A DNA stretch of 32,634 bases from Helicobacter rappini (GCF_900198625.1 NZ_FZPK01000012.1:1-32634), one strand, 5' to 3'. Shown: positions 7,708 to 15,994, counted from the stretch's first letter. Program-made: numbers and translations. The notes: generated from the letters alone by a model not told the origin.

Positions 7708-10389
7708 CTACTCCCACCATATTAGATTTTTCAGTTTTGGGTATTTTGCCAAATCAATAGAATCTCGATTCAAAATCTCTCCATTATCAAACTCACAAGA
7801 TTCTATACCTTTAGAATCTAAAAATAATCGCTTGATTTTTAGCCCTTGTAAGTTTGCTAAAGTGTGGAATAAATCAAATTCCTTTCTATATCCACTCATA
7901 TCTAGCGTGATTGTTTCACCTTTATTCAGCTTTTTAATGAGTTTGCGGGATTTTCTATAATCAATGATTTTTTGTGCTTTTTGATAATCTTTAGCAGGGT
8001 AGATTGCTTCAGTGTTATTGTCAGCTATCTTACTTGTCTTTCTCTCACATTGAAAATCTGCAAGCACATATTCACATTCTTTTAATGCTTCTTCATAGGA
8101 TTCTAACTCGTAGTATCTAAATGCTCCGCCACCTTGATAGTCGCATTCTTTGCTAATCCCACTTTGGAATCCCGCGATAACTTTTTTAAGGCGTGGGAGT
8201 ATGACTTTATAAAAATGCTCTCCCATTTCAATGCCTAGCCATTTACGTCCTAGCTTTTGTGCGGTAGCTACACTTGTCCCACTTCCTGCAAAAAAATCTA
8301 AAATTATAGAATTTTCATTGCTACCTATTTCTGCAATCTGCTGAATAAGTCCTTCTGGCTTTGGATTTTCAAATACCTTCAAATTGTCAAAAGTGTCTTT
8401 CAAGGCTTTATCACCTGCTGGATTCCCGCCTGTTTCATCATAGTAAAAAATCGTTCTTGGCACAAGTCCCTCCTGCACTTCGCTTAAAAATCTTTTTATC
8501 ATAGGATAACCATTTCCATTACCCCACCAAATTCTATTTTCCTTAATGTGTTTTTTAAAATTTTCTTCACTTAAACGCCAACTTTGATTTTTCGGTTTTT
8601 CTAAAATTACTCCATTGGGTTTTGTAATTTTATAGTCAGCATCATAATAATGATTTGCGTGGATAGGAATAGGAATCCAAACACCTCTTGGGTCATTATC
8701 TGGGTTTTTATAGCCTTTTAAATCTTTTCTAGGCAATAATTTTCTTTTCCAAATATCTCTATTTCTAGCAAATATCAAAATATGTTCGTGCGATTCTGAA
8801 AAATATTGGGCTGAATTTTTTCGTATTTTTACTTTTTCATAAATACCATTACTTATAAAATTGTCTTCACTAAATATAGAATCACAAAGTATTTTAAGTC
8901 TTGCTTGTTCATTATCATCTATGCTTATAAAAATACTCCCGCTATCTTGTAAAAATTCCCTTGCTAATTCCAAGCGATTAGCTATCATTGAAAGCCACGA
9001 TGCGTGATTAAATTTATCCATATAAACAAAATCGTTGTTACTCGTGTTGTAAGGCGGATCAATATAGATTAAATCCACTTTGTTTTGGTATTTTGGCATT
9101 AGGGAATTTAAGGCTTGAAAATTATCTGCCTTTATTAGCTCACCATTAAGAATAGATTCTATATCATCAAACACGCTTAGAATCTTATATTTTATCTCTT
9201 TGCTAAAATGCTTTGTGTCAAGGGGTAGGAATTTATATTTGTCATCACTCAATATCTTTTCGCTTATATTTTGTGCTTGAAAACTCTCATCAATAAGCCC
9301 TAAATCCTGCCATTCTTTGATTTGCTTTTCAAAGCCTTTGTCTTTGCATATAGAATCTAAAAGGGTTGTATTTTGTGCTTTATCACTCAATGCTAAATGC
9401 TTCAAAATTAAATCAAGACTAAAGACATAATTTACCACTTTGACAAATTTGGGCTTTAACCACACAGCCTTTAGCTCATCTTCAAAATCGCCTATAAGCC
9501 CTATTATCTCTAAGGCGATATTGCGAATCCTTTGTAAATGTGATATGGATTTTACACTCCATTCTTGAAACTCGCTGTCTTTATAGAGATAATGATAAAA
9601 CCACAAGTCAAACTGCTCTTGTAAAAATGCCCTTGCATTTTTGTGGATAAAAAAATCTACTTCATTTTGCTTTTTATAGCTTGTAAAAAGCTTTTTTATG
9701 CGTGCTTCATCTAGGGGGATTTTATGTGCTTTTAGGGATTTTATAAAATCTTCGCTCAACTCGTTGCTATTTTCTTTAAACACAGCATTAAGATCGGGGA
9801 ATAAATCCTTTTGACTTAAAACCTTGATATAAATGGTGGGTATAGAATCTTGTGTATCTGTGCTTGTTTGCTCGATTTTATCAAGTTTGAATATAAGCTT
9901 TCGCTTGGTATTATCGGCGTTTTGCCTATATTCACTTGTATCAAAGTAGATTTGGGCTAGCTCGTTTTCATCGCTTAAAGTAAGGCTAGTATAAAGCGTA
10001 TCACTTTTGACATAGTATAAGTCTTTTGTTTTATAAAAAAGGCTTGTATCTTTAGAATTGGTATAGACTTTTGCATAAATGTTTTTATACAGCGGCGTAT
10101 CGTGGAAAAATGGCGTGCCCGTATCATTAAGATAGCTATCAAAGAAAGTGTAAAGCTTGTTGTAAATATCGTGTGAGTTAAAATCATCATTTGGGATAGC
10201 AGAATCTAAATAAGCCTTTATGTGAGAGAAATACTGCTCTTTTATGCTTAAAAGATTACTAAAACCGCTTTGCGCGTTGCTTGTGCTGCTTTGTGTATTT
10301 TGTGCTGTATGAGCCTTTTCATAGGCTTTTATCTTTGCACCCAGATAACATTCCTCTAATTTGCTATAAAATGCCTTTTTGTAGTCCAT
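7708..10389 (-). CDS. mod: type III DNA (adenine) methyltransferase, Mod subunit, long form
   Basis: Site-specific N6-adenine methylase that also supplies sequence recognition to Res. The catalytic motif IYIDPPYN (DPPY at 444-447) precedes the AdoMet-binding motif DFFAGSGT (FAGSGT at 700-705), the beta-class order typical of type III Mod. The target-recognition region would lie between them (about 500-680). At 893 residues it is much longer than the roughly 640 of EcoP15I-type Mod: about 400 residues stand in front of the DPPY block and do not resemble a methylase core. Near the start is a Ser/Thr/Gln/Asn-rich stretch (28-41). No simple-sequence tract suited to phase variation is visible. It is the first gene of a four-gene unit and has an AAGG ribosome site. 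Confidence 0.92.
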   Translation of the reverse strand: MDYKKAFYSKLEECYLGAKIKAYEKAHTAQNTQSSTSNAQSGFSNLLSIKEQYFSHIKAYLDSAIPNDDFNSHDIYNKLYTFFDSYLNDTGTPFFHDTPLYKNIYAKVYTNSKDTSLFYKTKDLYYVKSDTLYTSLTLSDENELAQIYFDTSEYRQNADNTKRKLIFKLDKIEQTSTDTQDSIPTIYIKVLSQKDLFPDLNAVFKENSNELSEDFIKSLKAHKIPLDEARIKKLFTSYKKQNEVDFFIHKNARAFLQEQFDLWFYHYLYKDSEFQEWSVKSISHLQRIRNIALEIIGLIGDFEDELKAVWLKPKFVKVVNYVFSLDLILKHLALSDKAQNTTLLDSICKDKGFEKQIKEWQDLGLIDESFQAQNISEKILSDDKYKFLPLDTKHFSKEIKYKILSVFDDIESILNGELIKADNFQALNSLMPKYQNKVDLIYIDPPYNTSNNDFVYMDKFNHASWLSMIANRLELAREFLQDSGSIFISIDDNEQARLKILCDSIFSEDNFISNGIYEKVKIRKNSAQYFSESHEHILIFARNRDIWKRKLLPRKDLKGYKNPDNDPRGVWIPIPIHANHYYDADYKITKPNGVILEKPKNQSWRLSEENFKKHIKENRIWWGNGNGYPMIKRFLSEVQEGLVPRTIFYYDETGGNPAGDKALKDTFDNLKVFENPKPEGLIQQIAEIGSNENSIILDFFAGSGTSVATAQKLGRKWLGIEMGEHFYKVILPRLKKVIAGFQSGISKECDYQGGGAFRYYELESYEEALKECEYVLADFQCERKTSKIADNNTEAIYPAKDYQKAQKIIDYRKSRKLIKKLNKGETITLDMSGYRKEFDLFHTLANLQGLKIKRLFLDSKGIESCEFDNGEILNRDSIDLAKYPKLKNLIWWE

Positions 10390-10422
10390 TATTTGCCTTT
10401 TTTGTATTCTTTTCCAAAGGTA

Positions 10423-10431
10423 ATTTTAGCA
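10423..10431 (-). promoter_or_regulatory. extended -10 promoter of the mod operon
   Basis: On the minus strand TGCTAAAAT combines an extended TGN with a TAAAAT -10 hexamer. The predicted start of transcription is about 27 nt before the mod ATG, leaving room for the AAGG ribosome site (10396-10399). It would drive all four genes down to res. Confidence 0.5.
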
Positions 10432-10559
10432 TATAGTTTTTAAGTGTGTTGTATCATTGAAATTACTTTGCTTATGGAGCCACATTAATTTGATTCTGAT
10501 TAAAAATGTTGCTTGTCTAAGAGTATAATAAAAAAGTGAATACCTTGAAACATTAATGC

Positions 10560-10587
10560 TTATATAGAGACTATAATCTCTATATAA
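10560..10587. repeat. perfect 11-bp inverted repeat upstream of mod
   Basis: TTATATAGAGA (10560-10570) and its exact reverse complement (10577-10587) flank the 6-bp spacer CTATAA. It lies about 130 bp upstream of the proposed mod promoter and about 137 bp beyond the flgG stop. There is no U tract, so an operator or protein-binding site is as likely as a terminator. The remainder of 10390-10723 shows no gene. Confidence 0.6.
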
Positions 10588-10723
10588 AGAATCTTATTTA
10601 CATTCTTGCATAGCAATCGCTGTATTTTAGGACAAAGCGAACTTTATAATCCCATAGATTCTAACAAGCCACTTTGCTATCAAGGTAAGTTATAAAGAAA
10701 TATGAGATTAAACTTTATCTAAC

Positions 10724-11512
10724 CTATCGCTTTAAGCCATTAACGGTTTGTAGCATGGAATCTGCTGTTTGAATGCTTTTTGAGTTTGCTTCATACGCTC
10801 TTTGCCCTGTGATTAGATCAGTCATTTCAGACACTAAACGCACATTGCTTAACTCTAAAAATCCTGCACGAATCTGCCCTAAACCATCTTGTCCAGCTAT
10901 GCCCTCTATTGGCTCACCACTTGCATTTGTATTCATATAAAGATTATCGCCTAAGCCATGCAAACCGGCTGGATTCACAAAATTCACAAGCTGAATTTGC
11001 CCTAAAACTTCCGCCTGTCCATTGTTACCAAGTGTAACACTCACAGTGCCATCTGCACCGATATTTATGCTTTGTGCTTCTGGTGGCACGGTGATTTGTG
11101 GCTGGACTAGATAGCCCTCTGAAGTAACGATATTGCCTTGATCATCAAGCTTAAAATTCCCACTTCGCGTATAAGCGATATTGCCATCTGGAAGCTGTAT
11201 GGGGAAAAATCCTTTACCCATAATCGCTACATCAAGCGGATTTTCTGTCTCTTTTGGACTGCCTTGAGAATAGATTCTATTAATCGCGCCCGTTCTCACA
11301 CCCACACCCACTTCAATACCTGTTGGCGTGAGTGTCGTCTCGCTTGTCTGTGTGCCTGCAAACTGCAATGTTTGGTAAAACAAGTCGTTAAACTCCGCTC
11401 TTTGTCGCTTAAAGCCCACTGTATTCACATTCGCAATGTTGTTTGAAGTCGTGTCGATTTGTAACTGCTGCCCTAACATTCCTGTTGTCGCAGTATAGAG
11501 TGATCTCATCAT
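10724..11512 (-). CDS. flgG: flagellar distal rod protein FlgG
   Basis: FlgG builds the distal rod of the flagellar basal body, outside the inner membrane, after export by the flagellar type III apparatus. The 262 residues match the family length. The N-terminal flagellar rod signature is clear (MRSLYTATTGMLGQQ, then NNIANVNTVGFKRQRAEF), as is the C-terminal conserved helix (VRLVSEMTDLITGQRAYEANSKSIQTADSML). Two Met codons open the frame; the AAGGA ribosome site fits the first at about 8 nt. A sigma54 promoter lies directly upstream, so it is probably expressed with the middle-class flagellar genes under RpoN and FlgR control, separately from the carbonic anhydrase gene 84 bp upstream. Confidence 0.97.
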   Translation of the reverse strand: MMRSLYTATTGMLGQQLQIDTTSNNIANVNTVGFKRQRAEFNDLFYQTLQFAGTQTSETTLTPTGIEVGVGVRTGAINRIYSQGSPKETENPLDVAIMGKGFFPIQLPDGNIAYTRSGNFKLDDQGNIVTSEGYLVQPQITVPPEAQSINIGADGTVSVTLGNNGQAEVLGQIQLVNFVNPAGLHGLGDNLYMNTNASGEPIEGIAGQDGLGQIRAGFLELSNVRLVSEMTDLITGQRAYEANSKSIQTADSMLQTVNGLKR

Positions 11513-11547
11513 GCTAACTATCCTTAGTTTGAATTTGAGATAGTAAA

Positions 11548-11564
11548 AGCAAAAGGTATGCCAA
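11548..11564 (-). promoter_or_regulatory. sigma54 (RpoN) -24/-12 promoter of flgG
   Basis: The minus strand reads TTGGCATACCTTTTGCT. The GG and GC dinucleotides are exactly 10 nt apart, as the RpoN consensus TTGGCACRN4TTGCW demands. It ends 35 bp before the flgG ATG, which places transcription start about 25 nt before translation start. Confidence 0.85.
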
Positions 11565-11596
11565 CTTTAGAATCTACGCACGATTTACTTCATAAT

Positions 11597-12121
11597 TCAC
11601 ATATATTGATTCTTAAACTCCACATAGCGAATGGCTGAATTTGCTATTTCTTCTATCTCTTCTTCGCTAAGTTCTCGCACAAATTTCGCTGGATTCCCAA
11701 GAATGAGTGATTTTGGTGGAAACTTTTTACCTTTTGTAACGACCGCTCCCGCCCCAACAATAGAATCTCTCCCAATCCTAGCACCATCCATCACAATGCT
11801 ACCCATGCCAATAAGGCAATTATCCTCAATATGACACGCATGGATAACACAGCTGTGTCCTATGGTAACATTGTCGCCAATAATCGCGGGATAACCGCTT
11901 TCAGCCTCGCCCTTTTCTCTATGCCATACATGGATCATAGTCAAATCTTGTATATTCGTATTTTTACCTATTTTGATATAATTCACATCGCCACGCAATA
12001 CACAATTATACCAAATTGACGCATTATCGCCAATGCTTACCTCGCCAATAACCTTTGCTCCATCACATATCAACACTTCTTTACCGATACTAGGCGTAAT
12101 CCCATTAAATTTTATCAACAT
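11597..12121 (-). CDS. gamma-class carbonic anhydrase family protein
   Basis: Cytoplasmic left-handed beta-helix protein of the YrdA/CaiE/gamma-carbonic anhydrase family, expected to form a trimer with zinc between subunits. The hexapeptide-repeat pattern runs through residues about 10-130 (for example VTIGHSCVIHACHIEDNCLIG). The three expected metal-binding histidines are present at His64, His89 and His94, so a metal site is probably formed. The 174-residue length is typical. Many family members lack measurable CO2 hydration activity, so the enzymatic assignment is by family only. AAGGA precedes the ATG. It lies 84 bp upstream of flgG on the same strand, but flgG has its own sigma54 promoter. 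Confidence 0.88.
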   Translation of the reverse strand: MLIKFNGITPSIGKEVLICDGAKVIGEVSIGDNASIWYNCVLRGDVNYIKIGKNTNIQDLTMIHVWHREKGEAESGYPAIIGDNVTIGHSCVIHACHIEDNCLIGMGSIVMDGARIGRDSIVGAGAVVTKGKKFPPKSLILGNPAKFVRELSEEEIEEIANSAIRYVEFKNQYM

Positions 12122-12241
12122 GCTTTATCCTTTCCTTGCGTTTTTTATAGATTATAGCATTATTTTAGAGCAATGTTATTTTTATGGAATCTTAATAGAT
12201 AGATTCGAGTGTGGATAATGAAAGATTCTAAAACTTAGCAA

Positions 12242-12312
12242 TGTCATGCTGAAAATATTTATCTAACTGCAAATATTTGTCATGTTTAAGTCTTTGAGTG
12301 AAGTATCTAAAA
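12242..12312. repeat. degenerate copies of the GTCAT-TTGAGC palindromic repeat family
   Basis: TGTCATGCTGA with ATATTTATCT (12242-12264), and TGTCATGTTTAAG followed by GTGAAGTATCTAAA (12278-12312), resemble the terminal unit of the better-preserved repeat inside trmB (26633-26739). Both are worn. The stretch 12122-12562 holds no recognisable gene. Confidence 0.45.
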
Positions 12313-12448
12313 ATATAAAATATAAACTCATCAAAGCTTAAATTCTAAAATACAGAATCTGGGCTAGGTTTTTTGCTTTTTTGAAAGTTTGCATGGGAGA
12401 GGCTAATGACTATATTTGCAAAAATGATAGGAATTAAGAATCTAGAAG

Positions 12449-12472
12449 TTTAGCTTTATTAATAAAGCTAAA
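12449..12472. repeat. 24-bp perfect palindrome
   Basis: The arm TTTAGCTTTATT (12449-12460) is followed at once by its exact reverse complement. As RNA it would fold as a 10-bp stem with a TTAA loop. It lies 90 bp beyond the stop of the secreted-protein gene and could be a secondary terminator or a binding site. Confidence 0.6.
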
Positions 12473-12505
12473 ATTAGAGAAAATAACAGAATAAAAAGGG
12501 CAAAT

Positions 12506-12538
12506 AAGGCTTAATCGTATAGATATAAATTAAGCCTT
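12506..12538 (-). terminator. hairpin terminator of the secreted-protein gene
   Basis: AAGGCTTAAT (12506-12515) and ATTAAGCCTT (12529-12538) form a perfect 10-bp stem with a 13-nt loop, beginning 24 bp beyond the stop codon at 12563. The following minus-strand sequence is moderately T-rich. Placement and stem quality support transcript termination. Confidence 0.6.
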
Positions 12539-12562
12539 GTTTAGTGAAGTTTGTAGGTAAGG

Positions 12563-13003
12563 TTATTTTCCTGTTGTTGCTGAACCAATCCCCATTAGTA
12601 AATCAGCAAAGCCACTTTCAATCATAGGGCAAGTTTTCATTATGCTGTCTTCCACTTCTTCATAATCTATTTTTTTAGCTAAAGCATTTGTATCTTTAGT
12701 ATCTAGCTTTTTAAAACTAGCACATGCTTTTTTCATTACTTGTATCGCATTATTGGTATAATACTTATCTTTTGTTTTAGACTTCTCATCGTCTTTATCT
12801 CTGTGTGGCTCTGCCTTTTCAAGCCATGCACTTACTTCTTTTATTTCTGTGATAAAGTTTTTACAGCTTTGCGTATTGCATGCACTAATCAATGTGTTTG
12901 CTTGTTTTGCCATATTCTTATAAATTCTAATATCGTTTTCATCAGCAAACGCCATAGAAGCTACACCAATGCTTAACAAACCAGCCAATATCAACTTTTT
13001 CAT
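12563..13003 (-). CDS. small secreted four-cysteine protein of unknown function
   Basis: A 146-residue protein with a clear Sec signal peptide (MKKL, hydrophobic core, AFA cut before Asp21), so the mature form is periplasmic or secreted with about 126 residues. Four cysteines (42, 47, 94, 125), all after the cleavage site, could form two disulfides; the first pair is C-x4-C. The rest is mostly predicted helix with a very lysine/aspartate-rich middle (about 66-82). I do not recognise the family. The start has a good ribosome site (AAGGATAAGG), and a terminator-like hairpin follows the stop, so it looks like a single-gene transcript. Confidence 0.8.
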   Translation of the reverse strand: MKKLILAGLLSIGVASMAFADENDIRIYKNMAKQANTLISACNTQSCKNFITEIKEVSAWLEKAEPHRDKDDEKSKTKDKYYTNNAIQVMKKACASFKKLDTKDTNALAKKIDYEEVEDSIMKTCPMIESGFADLLMGIGSATTGK

Positions 13004-13354
13004 ACCTTATCCTTTATGTAGAAATATATCTTTAGTCTTTATGCCTTAATATAAAAGTAGCTATAAAGCTAAAAGATTGCGAAATAAAAGCATAAAATAT
13101 TCCTTATTATAGATTCTATCTGTGCGCTGTAAGCCCGTTGTTATGGTATGTGTTTTTTGACAAATGACACAAGTGTGGCGTGAAGCATAAGGAGCAATGG
13201 CAATGTACAACTAAGTAAATCCATGGTTTTTATGCGATGGACTATTAAGAGATTTTAGGCCGCTTAAAATGTGATGTGTGAAAAATAAATTTCTAGCACA
13301 AATGATGAGTTGTGCTATACACAATATCGATGTGATGATATAAGAATATAAGAT
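13004..13354. other. non-coding or decayed stretch before the MuB remnant
   Basis: No intact gene. AAGGAG at 13189-13194 followed by ATG at 13203 looks like an old translation start, but it hits TAA after three codons. It may be the former start of the decayed MuB-like gene that becomes readable from 13355. Confidence 0.4.
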
Positions 13355-13917
13355 GTAGCTCTATATGGTGAGTATAGCAACGCATCGCATAATACAAGCA
13401 GTAATAGACAAAACTGCATATTGATTGAAGCTACCTTGCATACTACTGCAAAGGTATTGCTAGAAATACTTAGTGATAGACTGCATTTAAATTATCATAG
13501 AAGCTTGCATGATAGGGTCGTAGCTATTGCTAAGGAATTATCTCGTAGGATTGCATTGTAATCATTGATGAAGCAGAGCATTTGCCTTTAAGGGCATTAG
13601 AAGATTTAAGGCGTATTTGGGACTTTAGTCAAAAGGGGTTTGTACTTGTTGGAACTGAGCTTCTAACAAAGAATTTAATGGGTAAAAATGGGGATTTAAA
13701 GCAGTTGTATTCGCGTATTGATTCAAGGTGGCATTTAAGGGGCTGTGATGAGAGAGAATGTGCAGAATGCTTTAATGAATATATTTTTCACTATACAAAG
13801 GGGAACTTTAGAAGTAGTGGGAAGTTGTTTAGAAAGGCTAATAGATTGGCTGGATTGCATGAAGTAGGTGTGAGTGAAGAAATAGTGGCACAGGCGGCAA
13901 GTATGATTATTTTGTGA
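13355..13917 (+). pseudogene. decayed MuB-like transposition ATPase
   Basis: Remnant of the AAA ATPase that partners the MuA-type transposase in Mu-like phages. The downstream part (13549-13917) reads DCIVIIDEAEHLPLRALEDL and onward, with a Walker B block (IIDEAEH) and the family's LVGTELL and LYSRIDSRW motifs. The upstream part lies in another frame (13355-13548) and reads ILIEATLHTTAKVLLEIL then VVAIAKELSRR. One missing base near 13548 joins the two naturally (ELSRR to DCIV). The Walker A region (expected GExGNGKT) is corrupted to GEYSNASHNT, losing the catalytic lysine, and a TAA stands just upstream (13349-13351). No MuA or phage structural genes are near, so this is a lone scar of an old Mu-like insertion. 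Confidence 0.72.
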
Positions 13918-14077
13918 TTGCGTTTTTCTTTTTGCGACTTTTTGTTGATTTGCAAGTGTGGATTTGTTGCTACACAACTGCATAAGTGAGTTTTCAATTT
14001 TTGCTTCGGTCACGTATTTATACTATCTAACCCGTAGCAATAAATCCAAGCAAGATTTTAAGAATACAAGATAGAAT

Positions 14078-14950
14078 CTATTTCTTTAATATCGCTGTGC
14101 CTATGCCTTTATTTGTAAAAAACTCTAGAAGTAGGCAATGCTGCACTCTTCCATCGAGTATATGCACACGAGAAACGCCATTGTGAATAGCATGTATGCA
14201 ACTTTGTAACTTTGGTATCATACCGCCGCTTACTTTGCCTGTGTCGATAAGATTTTGTGCCTCACGCAAACTAAGCTCTGAAATAAAAGAATCCTTATTA
14301 TCATAATCCTCATACACGCCCTCAATATCACTCAAAAATACAAGCTTTTCAGCGTGCAATGCTTCAGCAATCGCACATGCTGCATCATCGGCATTAACAT
14401 TATAGCTATTATGATCGCTCCCTATACCAACAGGGCAAATCACAGGCACAAAGCCATCTTGCAAAATCGCACTTACAAGTGTCGTATCCACATGCACTAC
14501 TTCGCCAACATAGCCAAGATTCTCACTATCCTTTGGTCGCACTTGCAGCATTCTGCCATCTTTGCCGCTTATGCCGCATGCTTGCACACCAAACTCACAT
14601 AACATACCCACGATGTCTTTACTGATTTTATTTAGCACCATTTCAACGATTTTCATCGTATCTTTATCAGTAACCCTTAAGCCGTCCTTAAATTTTCTTT
14701 CAATCTTTACGACTTCTAGCCATTTGTCAATATCCTTGCCCCCGCCATGCACGATAATAGGTTGGAATCCGATTGAATGAAGTAGGGCTACATCGCGTAT
14801 CAAACTTTTTTGCAATTCTTCATTTAGCATGGCACTTCCGCCGTATTTTATCACCATTGTTTTGCCGCGGAATAGCTGGATATAGGGCAAAGATTCTATT
14901 AATATTTTTGCCTTGTCTTGCCACTCTTTCATTGACTTTTCTTTGTCCAT
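14078..14950 (-). CDS. argB: acetylglutamate kinase
   Basis: Phosphorylates N-acetyl-L-glutamate with ATP, the second step of the acetylated arginine route in the cytoplasm. The 290-residue protein shows the amino-acid kinase fold motifs: VIKYGGSAM (near 33-41), the VHGGGKDIDKWL glycine loop (near 68-79), the substrate-binding NVNADDAACAIAEAL segment (near 186-200), and LSDIEGVYED and KVSGGMIPKL near the C-terminus. All are intact. It stands alone, with a spacer of about 160 bp on each side, and is not part of an arg cluster in this window. Length and motifs are standard. Confidence 0.96.
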   Translation of the reverse strand: MDKEKSMKEWQDKAKILIESLPYIQLFRGKTMVIKYGGSAMLNEELQKSLIRDVALLHSIGFQPIIVHGGGKDIDKWLEVVKIERKFKDGLRVTDKDTMKIVEMVLNKISKDIVGMLCEFGVQACGISGKDGRMLQVRPKDSENLGYVGEVVHVDTTLVSAILQDGFVPVICPVGIGSDHNSYNVNADDAACAIAEALHAEKLVFLSDIEGVYEDYDNKDSFISELSLREAQNLIDTGKVSGGMIPKLQSCIHAIHNGVSRVHILDGRVQHCLLLEFFTNKGIGTAILKK

Positions 14951-15109
14951 TTGTGTATCCTTTTGGTTGTAGAAAAAGCTTATTGTAGCATATTTATTGT
15001 GTGAATATTATTTTATTGTTTCTTATAATCTGGCACGGCGTAAAGTTTTGATATATTTTTGGTTTATTTGGCAGATAGCCATACAATGTAATTATATTTA
15101 GAAACTAAA

Positions 15110-15994
15110 TTAATATTTATATTCAACATATAAAGATTTTACAAACATAATATCCCACGCATTTTGTAGCAATACGCGATAGCCTTTTGTGTGTAAAAAG
15201 TCTATTATTTGCTCTTTAGATTCTGTGTAATTATGCTCTATTGTCATCACGCTGAAGCTATATTTGTCAAAATCTATGCCTTTTAGCACTTCCATTTCAC
15301 CACCCTCAACATCTAAAGTCATAAAATCTATATGAAAAATATTGGGGTAATTTTGCATAACTTCATTAAAAGTTGCTGTTTGCACTGAAAAAGTCTTAGT
15401 TTGCCCTAACTCATCAAGGCGACCTTTATGGTGCTGTGTCAAGTTTAGCTCTAATGTATCAAGCACAGAACATTCAGAATCTGAAGCTACAAGGGTTGTT
15501 GTGCCGATATTTTTGGAGAAAATCGCAAGGTTATAGGTATCACATTTTCTATTTTTCTTTAATTCTTCAAAGGTTTTTGGATTGGCTTCAACGCAAAATC
15601 CATTCCACCCAAGTCGCTCAAATAAATAGCTATTATTAATATTCACTCCATCATGTGCGCCTATATCGACAAAAAAGCCTCGTTTCTTTTTATGCAGAAT
15701 AGAATAGGCTAGGGCGTCTTGTCCAAGCTGCCCACAGAATGTTTCATTTTGCAGGTTTGATAGCCATAGAGAATCTATGAGATATTCAACTCGATTTACC
15801 TTTTCCTGCATGTTGAGTAAAATGCTCTCATTGCTGTATTTTTTCTTCTTACGCTGATATACTGGGATACCAAATAATTTATATCGCTTTCTTATGCTGT
15901 TTTGAATCTGTTTTTTATGTGTCGTGAGTAGAGGGATACCCAATATCTTTCTTACTTCCTTATTGCCATCTATCTCTTTACTGATAATACCCAT
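15110..15994 (-). CDS. FkbM-family SAM-dependent methyltransferase
   Basis: The C-terminal part (about 90-290) is an FkbM methyltransferase: the AdoMet loop FVDIGAHDGVNINNSYLFE (near 110-128), the acidic VEAN, and the strand motif FMTLDVEGGEMEVLKGIDF (near 224-242). Members O-methylate sugars or polyketides; in Helicobacter and Campylobacter they usually modify surface glycans. The first 85 residues are basic and polar, repeat a pattern (LGIPLLTTHKKQ, FGIPVYQRKKKK) and are not part of the methylase. Such basic repeats are common at the start of glycan-modifying enzymes in this group. The substrate is unknown. AAGGGA lies 6 nt before the ATG. A 13-T tract touching the -10 box suggests expression switches by slippage. 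Confidence 0.85.
   Translation of the reverse strand: MGIISKEIDGNKEVRKILGIPLLTTHKKQIQNSIRKRYKLFGIPVYQRKKKKYSNESILLNMQEKVNRVEYLIDSLWLSNLQNETFCGQLGQDALAYSILHKKKRGFFVDIGAHDGVNINNSYLFERLGWNGFCVEANPKTFEELKKNRKCDTYNLAIFSKNIGTTTLVASDSECSVLDTLELNLTQHHKGRLDELGQTKTFSVQTATFNEVMQNYPNIFHIDFMTLDVEGGEMEVLKGIDFDKYSFSVMTIEHNYTESKEQIIDFLHTKGYRVLLQNAWDIMFVKSLYVEYKY

Noticed and set aside
13735-14013. Two minus-strand frames across the MuB remnant end
   Set aside because: They oppose the better-supported MuB reading and show no family pattern or ribosome site.
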